Source of the DNA: JBEAOO01 sp041164825
GTDB taxonomy: Bacteria; Pseudomonadota; Gammaproteobacteria; Burkholderiales; Burkholderiaceae_C
Assembly: GCA_041164825.1 (NCBI GenBank)
Contig: JBEAOO010000179.1
Location: forward strand, 1-19,088
DNA length: 19,088 nucleotides
Direction: 5' to 3'
Under the pieces are notes generated by a model, which had not been told where the DNA came from, made no database searches, and saw only the letters and a program-made list of their open reading frames with translations. Position 1 is the stretch's first letter, and every line of letters begins with the position of its first letter. Shown in pieces: positions 1 to 7,510 of this stretch. Position numbers and translations under genes: made by a program.

Positions 1-204
1 GCTTCCGATCTCCAGCCCGCCGAGCCGCTTGATGACATCACCCACTGCGCGCGCCCGGATCTCCAGGGAGACCTTGCGCGGTGCGCCGTCTTGCGTGAGT
101 GTCGATTCGTGCTTGAGCACCAGATCGAGCACCGGCAAACCGGCAGGGGTGTATCTCAATGCGGCCCGCTCCAGCAGTTGGGCTTGCAGAACCAGTCGGT
201 TCAT
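1..204 (-). CDS. priB: Primosomal replication protein N (PriB), C-terminus cut by window edge
   Basis: PriB is a small OB-fold single-strand DNA-binding protein that joins PriA and DnaT at stalled forks to restart replication. The 68 visible residues begin MNRLVLQAQLLERAALRYTP and continue through LPVLDLVLKHES and VSLEIRARAVGDV, the usual PriB opening strands of an OB fold related to SSB. The ATG at 202-204 is preceded on the minus strand by a GGGAG-type ribosome site a few bases upstream. It lies 49 bp downstream of rpsF, matching the conserved rpsF-priB-rpsR-rplI order, so rpsR and rplI should follow outside the window. The family is about 100 residues, so roughly a third is missing. Identification is by protein pattern and gene order. 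Confidence 0.9.
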   Translation of the reverse strand, partial: MNRLVLQAQLLERAALRYTPAGLPVLDLVLKHESTLTQDGAPRKVSLEIRARAVGDVIKRLGGLEIGS

Positions 205-232
205 TCAGCACTCCCGCCCGAGTTGAGGGCGC

Positions 233-249
233 GACGGCGTGACGCCGTC
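233..249 (-). other. Intercistronic hairpin between rpsF and priB
   Basis: Positions 233-249 read GACGGCGT-G-ACGCCGTC, an 8-bp inverted repeat around one central base (realistically a 7-bp stem with a 3-nt loop). It begins 4 bp after the rpsF stop codon and is not followed by a T tract on the minus strand, so it is not a standard terminator. A role in mRNA stability or in setting the priB to rpsF ratio is inference. Confidence 0.45.
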
Positions 250-253
250 AAGC

Positions 254-619
254 TCAGGCAGCAGCGGCTTCCTGCGGGGCCTTGCGGGCCTCTTCGCGCT
301 CAACCACCTTCATCATCACCGACGGGGTGATCTCGGCTTTGGCCTTGACCACCGTCAGGTGACGCAGCACGGCGTCGTTGAAGCGGAAGCCGGTTTCGAG
401 TTCAGCAAGGGCTTCCTTGCTGGCTTCGATGTTCAGGCACAGGTAGTGGGCCTTGGCCAGCTTCTGGATCAGGTAAGCCATTTGGCGGCGGCCCCAATCT
501 TCCACGCGGTGCACTTTGCCGCCAGCGGCAGTGACCACACCCTTGTAGCGCTCCAGCATGGCCGGAACTTGCTCGCTTTGATCCGGGTGGATCAGCAGCA
601 CGATTTCATAATGACGCAT
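254..619 (-). CDS. rpsF: 30S ribosomal protein S6
   Basis: S6 binds S18 and the central domain of 16S rRNA in the small-subunit platform. The 121-residue product starts MRHYEIVLLIHPDQSEQVPA and contains the family hallmarks VHRVEDWGRRQMAYLIQK (about residues 37-54) and HYLCLNIEA, ending in a short Glu/Ala-rich tail as is common in S6. The ATG at 617-619 follows an AGGAG ribosome site (minus strand AGAGGAGAAAAA then ATG), so the start is secure. It is the first gene of an rpsF-priB operon. A candidate S6:S18 binding hairpin lies in the leader and a clear -10 box further upstream, suggesting the operon is transcribed independently of ldcA and autoregulated. Confidence 0.97.
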   Translation of the reverse strand: MRHYEIVLLIHPDQSEQVPAMLERYKGVVTAAGGKVHRVEDWGRRQMAYLIQKLAKAHYLCLNIEASKEALAELETGFRFNDAVLRHLTVVKAKAEITPSVMMKVVEREEARKAPQEAAAA

Positions 620-632
620 TTTTTCTCCTCTT

Positions 633-655
633 GGTTTCCGGTATTGGAAGCCACC
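633..655 (-). promoter_or_regulatory. Candidate S6:S18 ribosomal-protein leader motif
   Basis: On the minus strand the leader folds as GGT-GGC-TTCC-AATACC-GGAA-ACC. TTCC pairs with GGAA, GGT pairs with ACC, GGC is bulged on the 5' side only, and a CCG-containing loop edge results. It ends 13 bases before the rpsF start. Known rpsF leaders bound by the S6:S18 complex are small hairpins with an asymmetric bulge and a conserved CCG. The resemblance is real but short, and no covariance model was run. Confidence 0.4.
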
Positions 656-693
656 CCGAAGCGTCTACCCAGGTGTGGCAAGGCAAGCCCACG

Positions 694-699
694 AGTATA
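694..699 (-). promoter_or_regulatory. Probable -10 box of the rpsF-priB operon
   Basis: The minus strand reads TATACT at 694-699, five of six bases matching TATAAT, about 75 bases upstream of the rpsF start. That leaves room for the leader hairpin at 633-655. No good -35 hexamer is seen at 16-18 bp, so support rests on the -10 and on context. Confidence 0.45.
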
Positions 700-731
700 G
701 CGGGTTTCCGAGGTCCCGCGATGGGGTTATT

Positions 732-768
732 GCATCGGCAGCAGCAGAGCCGCAGCCAACGCCGATGC
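732..768. other. Stem-loop between ldcA and rpsF
   Basis: GCATCGGC (732-739) and GCCGATGC (761-768) form an 8-bp inverted repeat with a 21-nt loop, lying between the ldcA stop and the rpsF promoter. On the minus strand it is followed by AATAACC rather than a T tract, so it is at best a weak or Rho-assisted end for the gua-ldcA transcript. Confidence 0.3.
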
Positions 769-800
769 TGCCAGCCTCGGAAGGCGGCGCCGGTGATCAC

Positions 801-1715
801 TCACCAGAACAAAAACGCATCACGCTCAGCCACCGTCAACGTCACCTTCTGCCCCACGGGCAGCGTCAGCTTGGTGGGCACATGGCCAAACGGCAGGCCC
901 GTCAAGATGGGCGTTCGGGTGAGGCTGCGCAGGTGCGCGACCACGGCCTTGAGGGTGTAGCCGCGGTCGAGCGGCGATTTTTTGAAATCGGTGAACTGGC
1001 CCAGCACGATGGCCTTTTGGGCATCCAGCACACCGGCCTGGTGCAGCTGCAGCAGGTTGCGCTCAATGCGGTAGGGGTGCTCGTTGACGTCTTCCAAGAA
1101 CAGTACCCCGCCCTTGATGCGCGGCCAGTGCGGCGTGCCGAGCAGCGAGTTGACGATGGTGAGGTTGCCGCCCCAGAGCGTGCCCTTGACATGCACGCCG
1201 TCAAAACCCGCCTCGGTGCGAAAGCCCACGGCTTCGAGCTCGCCGCCCATGGCTTCCACAAAACAGCCCTCGGTCACGTCGTCGACGCCGCCGTCAGCCT
1301 CGGCCACGCCGAAGTCAGCCACGGCCAGCGGGCCGGCCCAGGTGACGGGCGCAGCGCTGGCCTTGCTGTGCGCCAGCAGGCCGAGTTGCAGGCTGGTGAG
1401 GTCGCTGTGGCCGACCCAGCGCGTGCCTTGCGCCACGCTCTTGGCAAGCAGCGGCCAGTCGATGCGATCGAGCAAGCGGCTGAGACCATAGCCGCCACGC
1501 GTGGCCAGTGCAATGCTGGGCGCCTGTTGCGCCACGCGGTGGAGCGCGGCCAAACGGGCATCATCGTCGCCGCCAAAGCGCTGGCTTTTCAGCAGCGCAG
1601 CGTCGTCGAGGGTGACCTCAAAACCAAGGGCGGCGAGGCGCTTGGCCGCCAGCTTCAGGGGCGCGGCCTTCAGCACCACACCAGCGGGGGTGAACAGGGT
1701 CAGGGAAGTCGTCAT
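801..1715 (-). CDS. ldcA: LD-carboxypeptidase, peptidase family S66 (LdcA-like)
   Basis: Family S66 enzymes cleave the L,D bond before the terminal D-alanine of tetrapeptides during peptidoglycan recycling in the cytoplasm. The 304-residue product has the expected triad contexts: nucleophile Ser104 in GHSDLTSLQ, Glu208 in LFLEDVNEHPYRIER, and His278 in GLPFGHVPTKLTLPVG. An ATRGGYG substrate-pocket motif lies at 71-77. Length and spacing match family members of about 300 residues, and no signal peptide is seen. Its ATG overlaps the tadA stop as ATGA (1712-1715), so translation is probably coupled. It is the last gene of the guaB-to-ldcA run. Nothing in the operon explains a peptidoglycan function; the grouping looks like housekeeping clustering. 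Confidence 0.9.
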   Translation of the reverse strand: MTTSLTLFTPAGVVLKAAPLKLAAKRLAALGFEVTLDDAALLKSQRFGGDDDARLAALHRVAQQAPSIALATRGGYGLSRLLDRIDWPLLAKSVAQGTRWVGHSDLTSLQLGLLAHSKASAAPVTWAGPLAVADFGVAEADGGVDDVTEGCFVEAMGGELEAVGFRTEAGFDGVHVKGTLWGGNLTIVNSLLGTPHWPRIKGGVLFLEDVNEHPYRIERNLLQLHQAGVLDAQKAIVLGQFTDFKKSPLDRGYTLKAVVAHLRSLTRTPILTGLPFGHVPTKLTLPVGQKVTLTVAERDAFLFW

Positions 1716-2341
1716 GGGGTGTCGTTCGGCAACAAAGGCGTGGGGTCGGTGAGATGCAGCTCCTCGGCCTCACCCGCCGGGATGGGCGCATGCAGCGCGG
1801 CATGCTCGGCCGCCCCTGAGACGGTGGTGGGCGCCGAGAGCAGAGATCCGGCAGCGGCATGCCGCCCCTTCCACTGGGCGCGGCGCTCCGCAAAAAAGTC
1901 GCGCAGCACCTGGCCGCAATCGTGGGCCATCAGGCCACCTTGCAGCTGCGTGTGGTGATTGAGCTGCGGCTGGGCAAACAGGTTCACCACCGAGCCCGCT
2001 GCGCCCGTTTTGGGGTCGATGGCGCCAAACACCACGCGCTTGAAGCGCGCGTGCATCAGCGCCATCGCGCACATGGCGCAGGGCTCCAGCGTCACATACA
2101 ACTCGCACTCGGGCAGGCGGTAGTTGCCCAGCAGCGTGGCCGCGTGGCGCAGCGCCACGATCTCGGCGTGCGCCGTCGGGTCGTGTGTGGTGATGGGCCG
2201 GTTGTAGCCGGTGGCCAGCACCTGGCCGTGGTGCAAGATGACCGCGCCCACCGGCACCTCACCCACCAGCCAGGCGTTGTGCGCCTGGTCGAGGGCGATG
2301 CGCATGGCGGCCTCGTCCTGTGACGTCCAAGCTTCGCTCAT
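1712..2341 (-). CDS. tadA: tRNA adenosine(34) deaminase TadA
   Basis: TadA converts adenosine to inosine at the wobble position of tRNA-Arg(ACG). The protein shows the cytidine-deaminase zinc site: His58 and Glu60 in TAHAE, Cys88 and Cys91 in PCAMC. GEVPVGAV (28-35) and ATGYNRPITTHDPTAHAE are typical of TadA. A TTG start 18 bases upstream is possible, but the ATG at 2339-2341 overlaps the thpR stop as ATGA, the same junction type as tadA-ldcA, and gives a normal start MSEAW with 209 residues. The catalytic domain ends near residue 160. The remaining 50 residues are an Ala/Pro-rich tail longer than in the E. coli enzyme, probably disordered. Confidence 0.95.
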   Translation of the reverse strand: MSEAWTSQDEAAMRIALDQAHNAWLVGEVPVGAVILHHGQVLATGYNRPITTHDPTAHAEIVALRHAATLLGNYRLPECELYVTLEPCAMCAMALMHARFKRVVFGAIDPKTGAAGSVVNLFAQPQLNHHTQLQGGLMAHDCGQVLRDFFAERRAQWKGRHAAAGSLLSAPTTVSGAAEHAALHAPIPAGEAEELHLTDPTPLLPNDTP

Positions 2342-2928
2342 GGCGGCACCAGTGGCCAACGGCCCAGAATGTTGTGGCCGCCCCGGTCCAGCGTGCTGTG
2401 GATCAGCACGAACTCAGCGGCCGTCCAGCGCATCGGCGAGATCGCCTGCTCGTCCACCGCCTGGCGCCCGTAGTGCAGGGTCACATGCGGCGTGAACGGC
2501 TTACCCGCCCAGCGGGACAGCCCTGGCGTGCGTGCCATCACCGCGCCGAGCTCCCCGTGAAAATGGTGCAGCGCCAAGTCATCGCCCGCACCTCGCAGCA
2601 CCAACGTGCGCTTGCCGTGGCCGCCACGAAAACTCAGGAGCCGATCGAGCGACAGCTCAAAGCCACTCGCCTGCACCTGCCCTGCCGCAGCCAGCGCGGC
2701 GCGCACCAGCGGCTCGGGCACACCCACGTGTTCGCCCAGCTCGTGCAGGGTCAGGTGCAAGCGAGCCGCCTTCACCGGCCAGCCCGACAGGCCCTGCGCT
2801 GCGCACACCGTCTGCGTCAAACGGGCCATGGCCGCAGCGGTCTCCGCATCCGGAAACAGCGCGAAGTACAGGCCATCGGTGGGCTGGGGTGCGGCACCAA
2901 AACCGTCGAGGGCGAGTTGGTCGCTCAT
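2338..2928 (-). CDS. thpR: 2H phosphoesterase, RNA 2',3'-cyclic phosphodiesterase (2'-5' RNA ligase family)
   Basis: ThpR-type enzymes hydrolyse 2',3'-cyclic phosphate ends of RNA and can reversibly ligate 2'-5' linked RNA ends. The 196-residue product carries the two family-defining motifs, HLTL at 58-61 and HVTL at 148-151, with an N-terminal LYFALFPD strand typical of the fold. The spacing of about 90 residues between histidines is normal. The second motif is preceded by FTPHVTLHYGR. The start is the ATG at 2926-2928; a GAGG lies rather far upstream, so translation may depend partly on coupling to guaA, whose stop is 42 bp away. The stop overlaps the tadA start. The physiological substrate is unknown for most members. 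Confidence 0.85.
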   Translation of the reverse strand: MSDQLALDGFGAAPQPTDGLYFALFPDAETAAAMARLTQTVCAAQGLSGWPVKAARLHLTLHELGEHVGVPEPLVRAALAAAGQVQASGFELSLDRLLSFRGGHGKRTLVLRGAGDDLALHHFHGELGAVMARTPGLSRWAGKPFTPHVTLHYGRQAVDEQAISPMRWTAAEFVLIHSTLDRGGHNILGRWPLVPP

Positions 2929-2970
2929 CGAAAGACGCGCCTCAATTCGTCGCGGTCGGACAAGCGCCGT

Positions 2971-4572
2971 TCATTCCCACTCGATGGTGGCGGGCGGCTT
3001 GCTGCTCACGTCGTAGGTGACGCGGTTGATGCCACGCACCTCGTTGATGATGCGGCTCGACACCTTCTTGAGCAGGCTGTAGGGCAGCTCGGCCCAGTCG
3101 GCGGTCATGAAGTCGCTGGTTTGCACGGCGCGCAGGGCCACCACGTAGTCGTAGGTGCGGCCGTCGCCCATCACGCCCACGCTCTTCACGGGCAGGAACA
3201 CGGTGAAGGCCTGGCTGGTGAGGTCGTACCAGTTTTTGCCCGTGGCGGGGTCGATGGTGGCGCGCAGCTCTTCAATGAAGATGTGGTCAGCGCGCTGCAG
3301 CAGGCTGGCGAAATCTGCCCTCACTTCACCCAAGATGCGCACGCCCAGACCCGGCCCCGGGAAGGGGTGGCGGTAGACCATCTCAGGCGGCAGGCCCAGG
3401 GCCACGCCCAGCTCGCGCACTTCGTCCTTGAACAATTCACGCAGAGGCTCCAGCAGCTTCAGGCCCAGCGTTGCAGGCAAGCCGCCCACGTTGTGGTGGC
3501 TCTTGATGGTGGCCTTTTTGCTGGCCGTGCCGCCGCTCTCCACCACGTCCGGGTAGATGGTGCCTTGGGCCAGCCACTTGGCGCCCTTGGCGTTGGCGTC
3601 GGCGGCCTTGAGCTTGGCGGCTTCGGCCTTGAACACCTCAACGAACTCGCGGCCGATGATCTTGCGTTTTTGTTCGGGGTCGGTCACGCCCTTGAGGTGG
3701 CCCATGAACTGTTCGGCGGCTTGCACGTGCACCACCTTGGCGTGCAGGCGGCCGGCGAACATGTCCATCACCATCGCGCCTTCGTTCAGGCGCAGCAGGC
3801 CATGGTCCACAAACACGCAGGTGAGCTGCTCGCCAATGGCGCGGTGGATCAACGCGGCAGCCACCGACGAATCGACACCACCGGACAGGCCGAGGATGAC
3901 CTCTTCATCGCCCACCTGCTCGCGGATCTTGGCCACGGCTTCGTCGATGTAGTTGCCCATGATCCAGTCGCCCGCGCAGCCGCTGATGTCGCGCACAAAG
4001 CGCGTCAGCAGTGCGGCGCCCTGCACCGTGTGCGTCACCTCGGGGTGGAACTGCACGGCGTAGTAACGCTTGTCTTCGTCGGCCATGCCGGCGATCGGGC
4101 AGCTCGGCGTGCTGGCCATCAGCTTGAAGCCCGGGGGCAGCGTGGCCACCTTGTCGCCGTGGCTCATCCAGACCTTGAGCATGCCGTGGCCCTCAGCGGT
4201 GCTGAAGTCCTCGATGCCTTCCAGCAGCTTGGTGTGGCCATGGGCCCGCACTTCGGCGTAGCCAAACTCGCGGTGGTCGCTCCACTCGACACTGCCGCCC
4301 AGCTGCACGGCCATGGTCTGCATGCCGTAGCAGATGCCCAGCACCGGCACACCGGCGTCCCACACGGCCTGAGGCGCGCGCAGCTGGTGGTCTTCATACG
4401 TGCTGGCGTGGCTGCCGCTCAGGATGATGCCCTTGGGCGCGAACGACTTGATGAAGTCGTCGGACACATCGTTCGGGTGGATCTCGCAATACACATGCGC
4501 CTCGCGCACGCGGCGGGCAATGAGCTGGGTGACCTGGGAGCCGAAGTCGAGGATCAGGATCTTGTCATGCAT
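2971..4572 (-). CDS. guaA: GMP synthase (glutamine-hydrolysing)
   Basis: GuaA aminates XMP to GMP using glutamine and ATP, the last step of guanine nucleotide synthesis. The N-terminal class I amidotransferase has nucleophile Cys81 in GICYGMQ and the His176/Glu178 pair in FHPEV. The ATP-pyrophosphatase P-loop LGLSGGVDSSV follows at about 228-238, and the C-terminal dimerisation domain ends with PPATIEWE, as in the family. At 533 residues it is slightly longer than the E. coli enzyme. The ATG at 4570-4572 gives MHDKILILDFGSQ; an in-frame GTG nine bases upstream is less likely. It starts 9 bp after the stop of the MFS transporter gene, implying co-transcription with that gene. Confidence 0.98.
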   Translation of the reverse strand: MHDKILILDFGSQVTQLIARRVREAHVYCEIHPNDVSDDFIKSFAPKGIILSGSHASTYEDHQLRAPQAVWDAGVPVLGICYGMQTMAVQLGGSVEWSDHREFGYAEVRAHGHTKLLEGIEDFSTAEGHGMLKVWMSHGDKVATLPPGFKLMASTPSCPIAGMADEDKRYYAVQFHPEVTHTVQGAALLTRFVRDISGCAGDWIMGNYIDEAVAKIREQVGDEEVILGLSGGVDSSVAAALIHRAIGEQLTCVFVDHGLLRLNEGAMVMDMFAGRLHAKVVHVQAAEQFMGHLKGVTDPEQKRKIIGREFVEVFKAEAAKLKAADANAKGAKWLAQGTIYPDVVESGGTASKKATIKSHHNVGGLPATLGLKLLEPLRELFKDEVRELGVALGLPPEMVYRHPFPGPGLGVRILGEVRADFASLLQRADHIFIEELRATIDPATGKNWYDLTSQAFTVFLPVKSVGVMGDGRTYDYVVALRAVQTSDFMTADWAELPYSLLKKVSSRIINEVRGINRVTYDVSSKPPATIEWE

Positions 4573-4581
4573 GGTGAACAC

Positions 4582-5877
4582 TCAGGCGTTCGCGCCGGCG
4601 GGCGGCACAGGGTGGGAATGGGCAGAAGCCGCCGGCGGGTGGCGGCGGAAATGGCGCAGCGCCAGCACCATGGCGGCAAACTGCAGCGCAGAACACAGAA
4701 AAAACGGGGCGCCGATGCGCCAGTCGCCGCGCGGCAGGTGCGAGACCAGGCCGAGCAACGCGGCGCCAATCACCGGGGCAATGACGGCGGTGAGGCTGTT
4801 GAGCGAGGCCACAGCGCCGAGCGTGCGGCCTTGCGATTGTTCATCGGCGGCGTTGGAAACGATGGTCTGCATGGCCGTGCTGACCATGAAGCCAAACAGG
4901 TTCAGGCCGATCACCGCGTACATCATCCAGCCCTCGGTGGCTGCACCCCAGAGGGCGTAGCAGAGCGACGAGGAGACCAGGCCAATCACGGCAATGCGCT
5001 GCGGCGAGGTGCGCTTGAGCGCCACGCGGATCAGCCCGCCCTGCACCAGCACCGACATCACACCCACGGCAAACAGCGACCAGCCGTTTTCCTTCGGGCC
5101 CCAGCCAAACTTGAAGCTGGTGTAGAGCACCCAGGTGGTATGCATGATGAACTGCGCCAACCCCGACAGGCCAATCACCGCCACCAGCATGCCCACGCCG
5201 TGCAAATCGCGCAGTTGCTTGAACGAGGCCACGGGGTTGGCTTTGCGCCAGTCGAACGGCATGCGACGCGAGGCCGGCAACGATTCGGGCAGCACAAAAA
5301 TGCCGTAGATCGCGTTGGTCACCGCCAGCGTGCCGGCCACATAAAACGGCAAGTGCAGGTCGCGCGCGCCCAAGATGCCGCCCATCACCGGCCCGAGCAC
5401 AAAGCCCATGCCGAACATGGCACCCAAGAGGCCAAAACGCTTGGCGCGCTCCTCAGGCGCCGAGATGTCGGCCACATAGGCTTGGGCCACCGCGGCATTG
5501 GCCTGCAGCGCACCACTCACCAGGCGCACGGCCACCAGCATCCACAGCGCGGTGGCCAGTCCGGTGACAAAAAAGCTCAAGGCCAGGCCGGTGAAGCCCA
5601 GCAGCAGCACGGGCCGGCGGCCGTGTTGATCAGACAGCGCGCCGAGCACCGGCGAACCAAAGAAGTTGGCAAAACCAAACGCAAACGACACCACGCCGTA
5701 CCAAAACGCGTGGTCGGCCTGCGAGCCGGTGAAGGTGCCCACCAAGGGCGGCAGCACCGGAATGATCAGACCGATCGAGATCATGTCGATCAGCACCGTG
5801 ATCATGATGAACGGCATGGCAGCGGCCCGACGTGCAGCGGTGGGCGGCGGCGTTTCGGCGGGAGCGTTGGCGGGCAT
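4582..5877 (-). CDS. MFS transporter, TCR/Tet (DHA1) type
   Basis: A 431-residue inner-membrane protein with about twelve hydrophobic segments. TM1 is LIDMISIGLIIPVLP (29-43), with an acidic residue as in TetA. Motif A, GALSDQHGRRP, is at 79-89 between TM2 and TM3. AYVADISAPEERAKRFG (133-149) and the antiporter motif C region GMGFVLGPVMGG (156-167) mark the drug:H+ antiporter subgroup. The first 20 residues are Ala/Pro-rich and cytoplasmic. The frame stays open to 6057 but would overlap guaB, so the ATG at 5875-5877 is chosen; no good ribosome site is visible. It lies between guaB and guaA. The substrate is unknown: efflux of a purine or purine analogue is suggested by context only. Confidence 0.9.
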   Translation of the reverse strand: MPANAPAETPPPTAARRAAAMPFIMITVLIDMISIGLIIPVLPPLVGTFTGSQADHAFWYGVVSFAFGFANFFGSPVLGALSDQHGRRPVLLLGFTGLALSFFVTGLATALWMLVAVRLVSGALQANAAVAQAYVADISAPEERAKRFGLLGAMFGMGFVLGPVMGGILGARDLHLPFYVAGTLAVTNAIYGIFVLPESLPASRRMPFDWRKANPVASFKQLRDLHGVGMLVAVIGLSGLAQFIMHTTWVLYTSFKFGWGPKENGWSLFAVGVMSVLVQGGLIRVALKRTSPQRIAVIGLVSSSLCYALWGAATEGWMMYAVIGLNLFGFMVSTAMQTIVSNAADEQSQGRTLGAVASLNSLTAVIAPVIGAALLGLVSHLPRGDWRIGAPFFLCSALQFAAMVLALRHFRRHPPAASAHSHPVPPAGANA

Positions 5878-5894
5878 CGGGGCGGTGCGGGCTT

Positions 5895-5926
5895 CTAAAA
5901 GGAGGCGCCCGGCCAAGGCCGGGCGC
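5895..5926 (-). terminator. Rho-independent terminator or attenuator after guaB
   Basis: Positions 5905-5926 form a near-perfect palindrome, arms GCGCCCGGCC and GGCCGGGCGC with an AA centre. On the minus strand it is followed by CTCCTTTTAG, so a strong GC hairpin precedes a short T tract. It lies just upstream of the MFS-guaA start and would end many guaB transcripts or reduce readthrough into guaA. Confidence 0.6.
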
Positions 5927-5940
5927 GCAGGGGTCGGCGG

Positions 5941-5959
5941 CTGGCGCCCAGGGCGCCAG
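5941..5959 (-). other. Second hairpin 9 bp after the guaB stop
   Basis: CTGGCGCC-CAG-GGCGCCAG forms an 8-bp GC-rich stem with a 3-nt loop between the guaB stop codon and the terminator-like hairpin. It has no T tract. It could stabilise the guaB 3' end or act together with the next hairpin. Confidence 0.45.
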
Positions 5960-5968
5960 CCATCACGC

Positions 5969-7441
5969 TCAATCAGCGCGGTAGTTCGGCGCTTCCTTGG
6001 TGATTTGCACGTCGTGCACGTGGCTCTCGCGGATGCCCGCAGACGTGATCTCGACAAACTCAGCGTTGTCGTGCATCAGGTCGATGCTGGCGCAGCCGCA
6101 GTAGCCCATCGAAGCGCGCAAGCCGCCGGCCATCTGGAAGATGATCGAGACCATCGAGCCCTTGTAGGGCACGCGGCCTTCGATGCCTTCGGGCACGAGC
6201 TTGTCAGCGTTCGGGTTGCTGGTTTCGTCGGCTTCTTGGAAGTAGCGGTCGGCGGAGCCGGCCTTCATGGCGCCAATCGAGCCCATGCCGCGGTAGCTCT
6301 TGTAGCTGCGGCCTTGGAACAGGATCACTTCACCGGGTGCTTCTTCGGTGCCGGCAAACATGCCGCCCATCATCACGGTGCTGGCACCGGCGGCGATGGC
6401 CTTGGAGATGTCCCCCGAGTAGCGGATGCCGCCGTCGGCGATCAGCGGCACGCCCGTGCCCTTGAGCGCGGTGGCCACGTTGTCGATGGCGGTGATTTGC
6501 GGCACGCCCACACCGGCGACGATGCGCGTGGTGCAGATGGAGCCCGGGCCGATGCCGACCTTCACGCCGTCGGCGCCGGCCTCAGCCAGGGCCAAAGCGG
6601 CAGCACCAGTGGCAATGTTGCCGCCGATCACGTCCACGTGCGGGTAGTTCTTTTTGACCCAGCGCACGCGCTCGATCACGCCAGCGCTGTGGCCGTGGGC
6701 GGTGTCGACCACCAGGGCGTCGACGCCGGCCTTGACCAACAGTTCGACGCGCTCTTCGGTGCCCTCACCCACGCCCACCGCTGCACCCACGCGCAGCTTG
6801 CCGAAGGCATCGCGGGCGGCGTTGGGAAAGTTGGTTTGCTTGGTGATGTCCTTCACTGTGAACAGGCCCCGCAGCTCAAACGCGTCGTTGATCACGACCA
6901 CGCGTTCGAGCTTGTGCTTGTGCATCAGCGCCTTGGCGTCGGCGAGCGAGGCGGTCTCGGACACCGTGATCAGGCGCTCACGCGGCGTCATGATCTCGCG
7001 CACGGGCACATCGGTGCGGGTCTCAAAGCGCAAATCGCGCCCGGTGACGATGCCCACCACCTTGCCGTCTTCGATCACCGGGAAACCCGAAATGCCGTGT
7101 TGGCGCGACAGTGCAATCACGTCGCGCACCGGCACATTGGGCGAGATGGTGATGGGGTCGCGCAATACGCCGGACTCATAGCGTTTGACGCGTGCCACCT
7201 CGGCCGCTTGCTGCATCGGCGTGAGATTTTTGTGCACGATGCCGATGCCGCCCTCTTGGGCGATGGCGATCGCCAAGCGGGCTTCGGTCACGGTGTCCAT
7301 CGCCGCTGAAACCAGCGGGAGGTTGAGCCGAATGTTGCGGGAAAACTGAGTGGCCAGCGACGTATCGCGGGGCAACACCTGGGAGAACGCGGGCACCAAC
7401 AACACATCGTCGAAGGTGAGCGCTTTGCCAAGAAGGCGCAT
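5969..7441 (-). CDS. guaB: IMP dehydrogenase
   Basis: GuaB oxidises IMP to XMP with NAD+, the committed step to guanine nucleotides. The 490-residue product has the TIM-barrel start LTFDDVLLVPAFSQVLPRD (8-26). Two tandem CBS domains occupy about 95-205, typically binding adenine or guanine nucleotides to tune activity. The catalytic loop GPGSICTTR (298-306) has Cys303, then IADGGIRYSGD (334-344) and YKSYRGMGSIGAM (380-392). Length matches the bacterial family. The ATG at 7439-7441 lies 27 bp from a perfect TATAAT on the minus strand. It is the first gene of the cluster that also contains guaA, but is separated from it by two hairpins and a transporter gene. Confidence 0.98.
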   Translation of the reverse strand: MRLLGKALTFDDVLLVPAFSQVLPRDTSLATQFSRNIRLNLPLVSAAMDTVTEARLAIAIAQEGGIGIVHKNLTPMQQAAEVARVKRYESGVLRDPITISPNVPVRDVIALSRQHGISGFPVIEDGKVVGIVTGRDLRFETRTDVPVREIMTPRERLITVSETASLADAKALMHKHKLERVVVINDAFELRGLFTVKDITKQTNFPNAARDAFGKLRVGAAVGVGEGTEERVELLVKAGVDALVVDTAHGHSAGVIERVRWVKKNYPHVDVIGGNIATGAAALALAEAGADGVKVGIGPGSICTTRIVAGVGVPQITAIDNVATALKGTGVPLIADGGIRYSGDISKAIAAGASTVMMGGMFAGTEEAPGEVILFQGRSYKSYRGMGSIGAMKAGSADRYFQEADETSNPNADKLVPEGIEGRVPYKGSMVSIIFQMAGGLRASMGYCGCASIDLMHDNAEFVEITSAGIRESHVHDVQITKEAPNYRAD

Positions 7442-7467
7442 GTGGGAAGCTCCAAACGCAAAAGCGG

Positions 7468-7473
7468 ATTATA
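7468..7473 (-). promoter_or_regulatory. -10 box of the guaB promoter
   Basis: A perfect TATAAT lies on the minus strand with its end 26 bases before the guaB ATG. The -35 region is poor: GGCAAG or CCGGCA at 16-17 bp. That is compatible with an activated or regulated promoter, since an inverted repeat overlaps the -35 position. Confidence 0.6.
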
Positions 7474-7489
7474 CGGAGGCGCCGACGAC

Positions 7490-7510
7490 TTGCCGGCGAC
7501 ACCCCGGCAA
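7490..7510. promoter_or_regulatory. Inverted repeat overlapping the guaB -35 region
   Basis: TTGCCGG (7490-7496) and CCGGCAA (7504-7510) form perfect 7-bp arms with a 7-bp spacer, starting 16 bp upstream of the guaB TATAAT. The geometry fits a dimeric repressor site, but no known regulator is recognised and only one copy was seen. Confidence 0.35.

Noticed and set aside
2320..5898. A 3.6-kb open frame on the plus strand antisense to tadA, thpR, guaA and the transporter gene
   Set aside because: It is a shadow of high-GC codon usage: the translation is dominated by His, Gln, Arg, Gly and Ala with no domain, while the opposite strand encodes well-known enzymes throughout. Similar long antisense frames lie opposite ldcA, guaB, rimO and metY and were rejected for the same reason.
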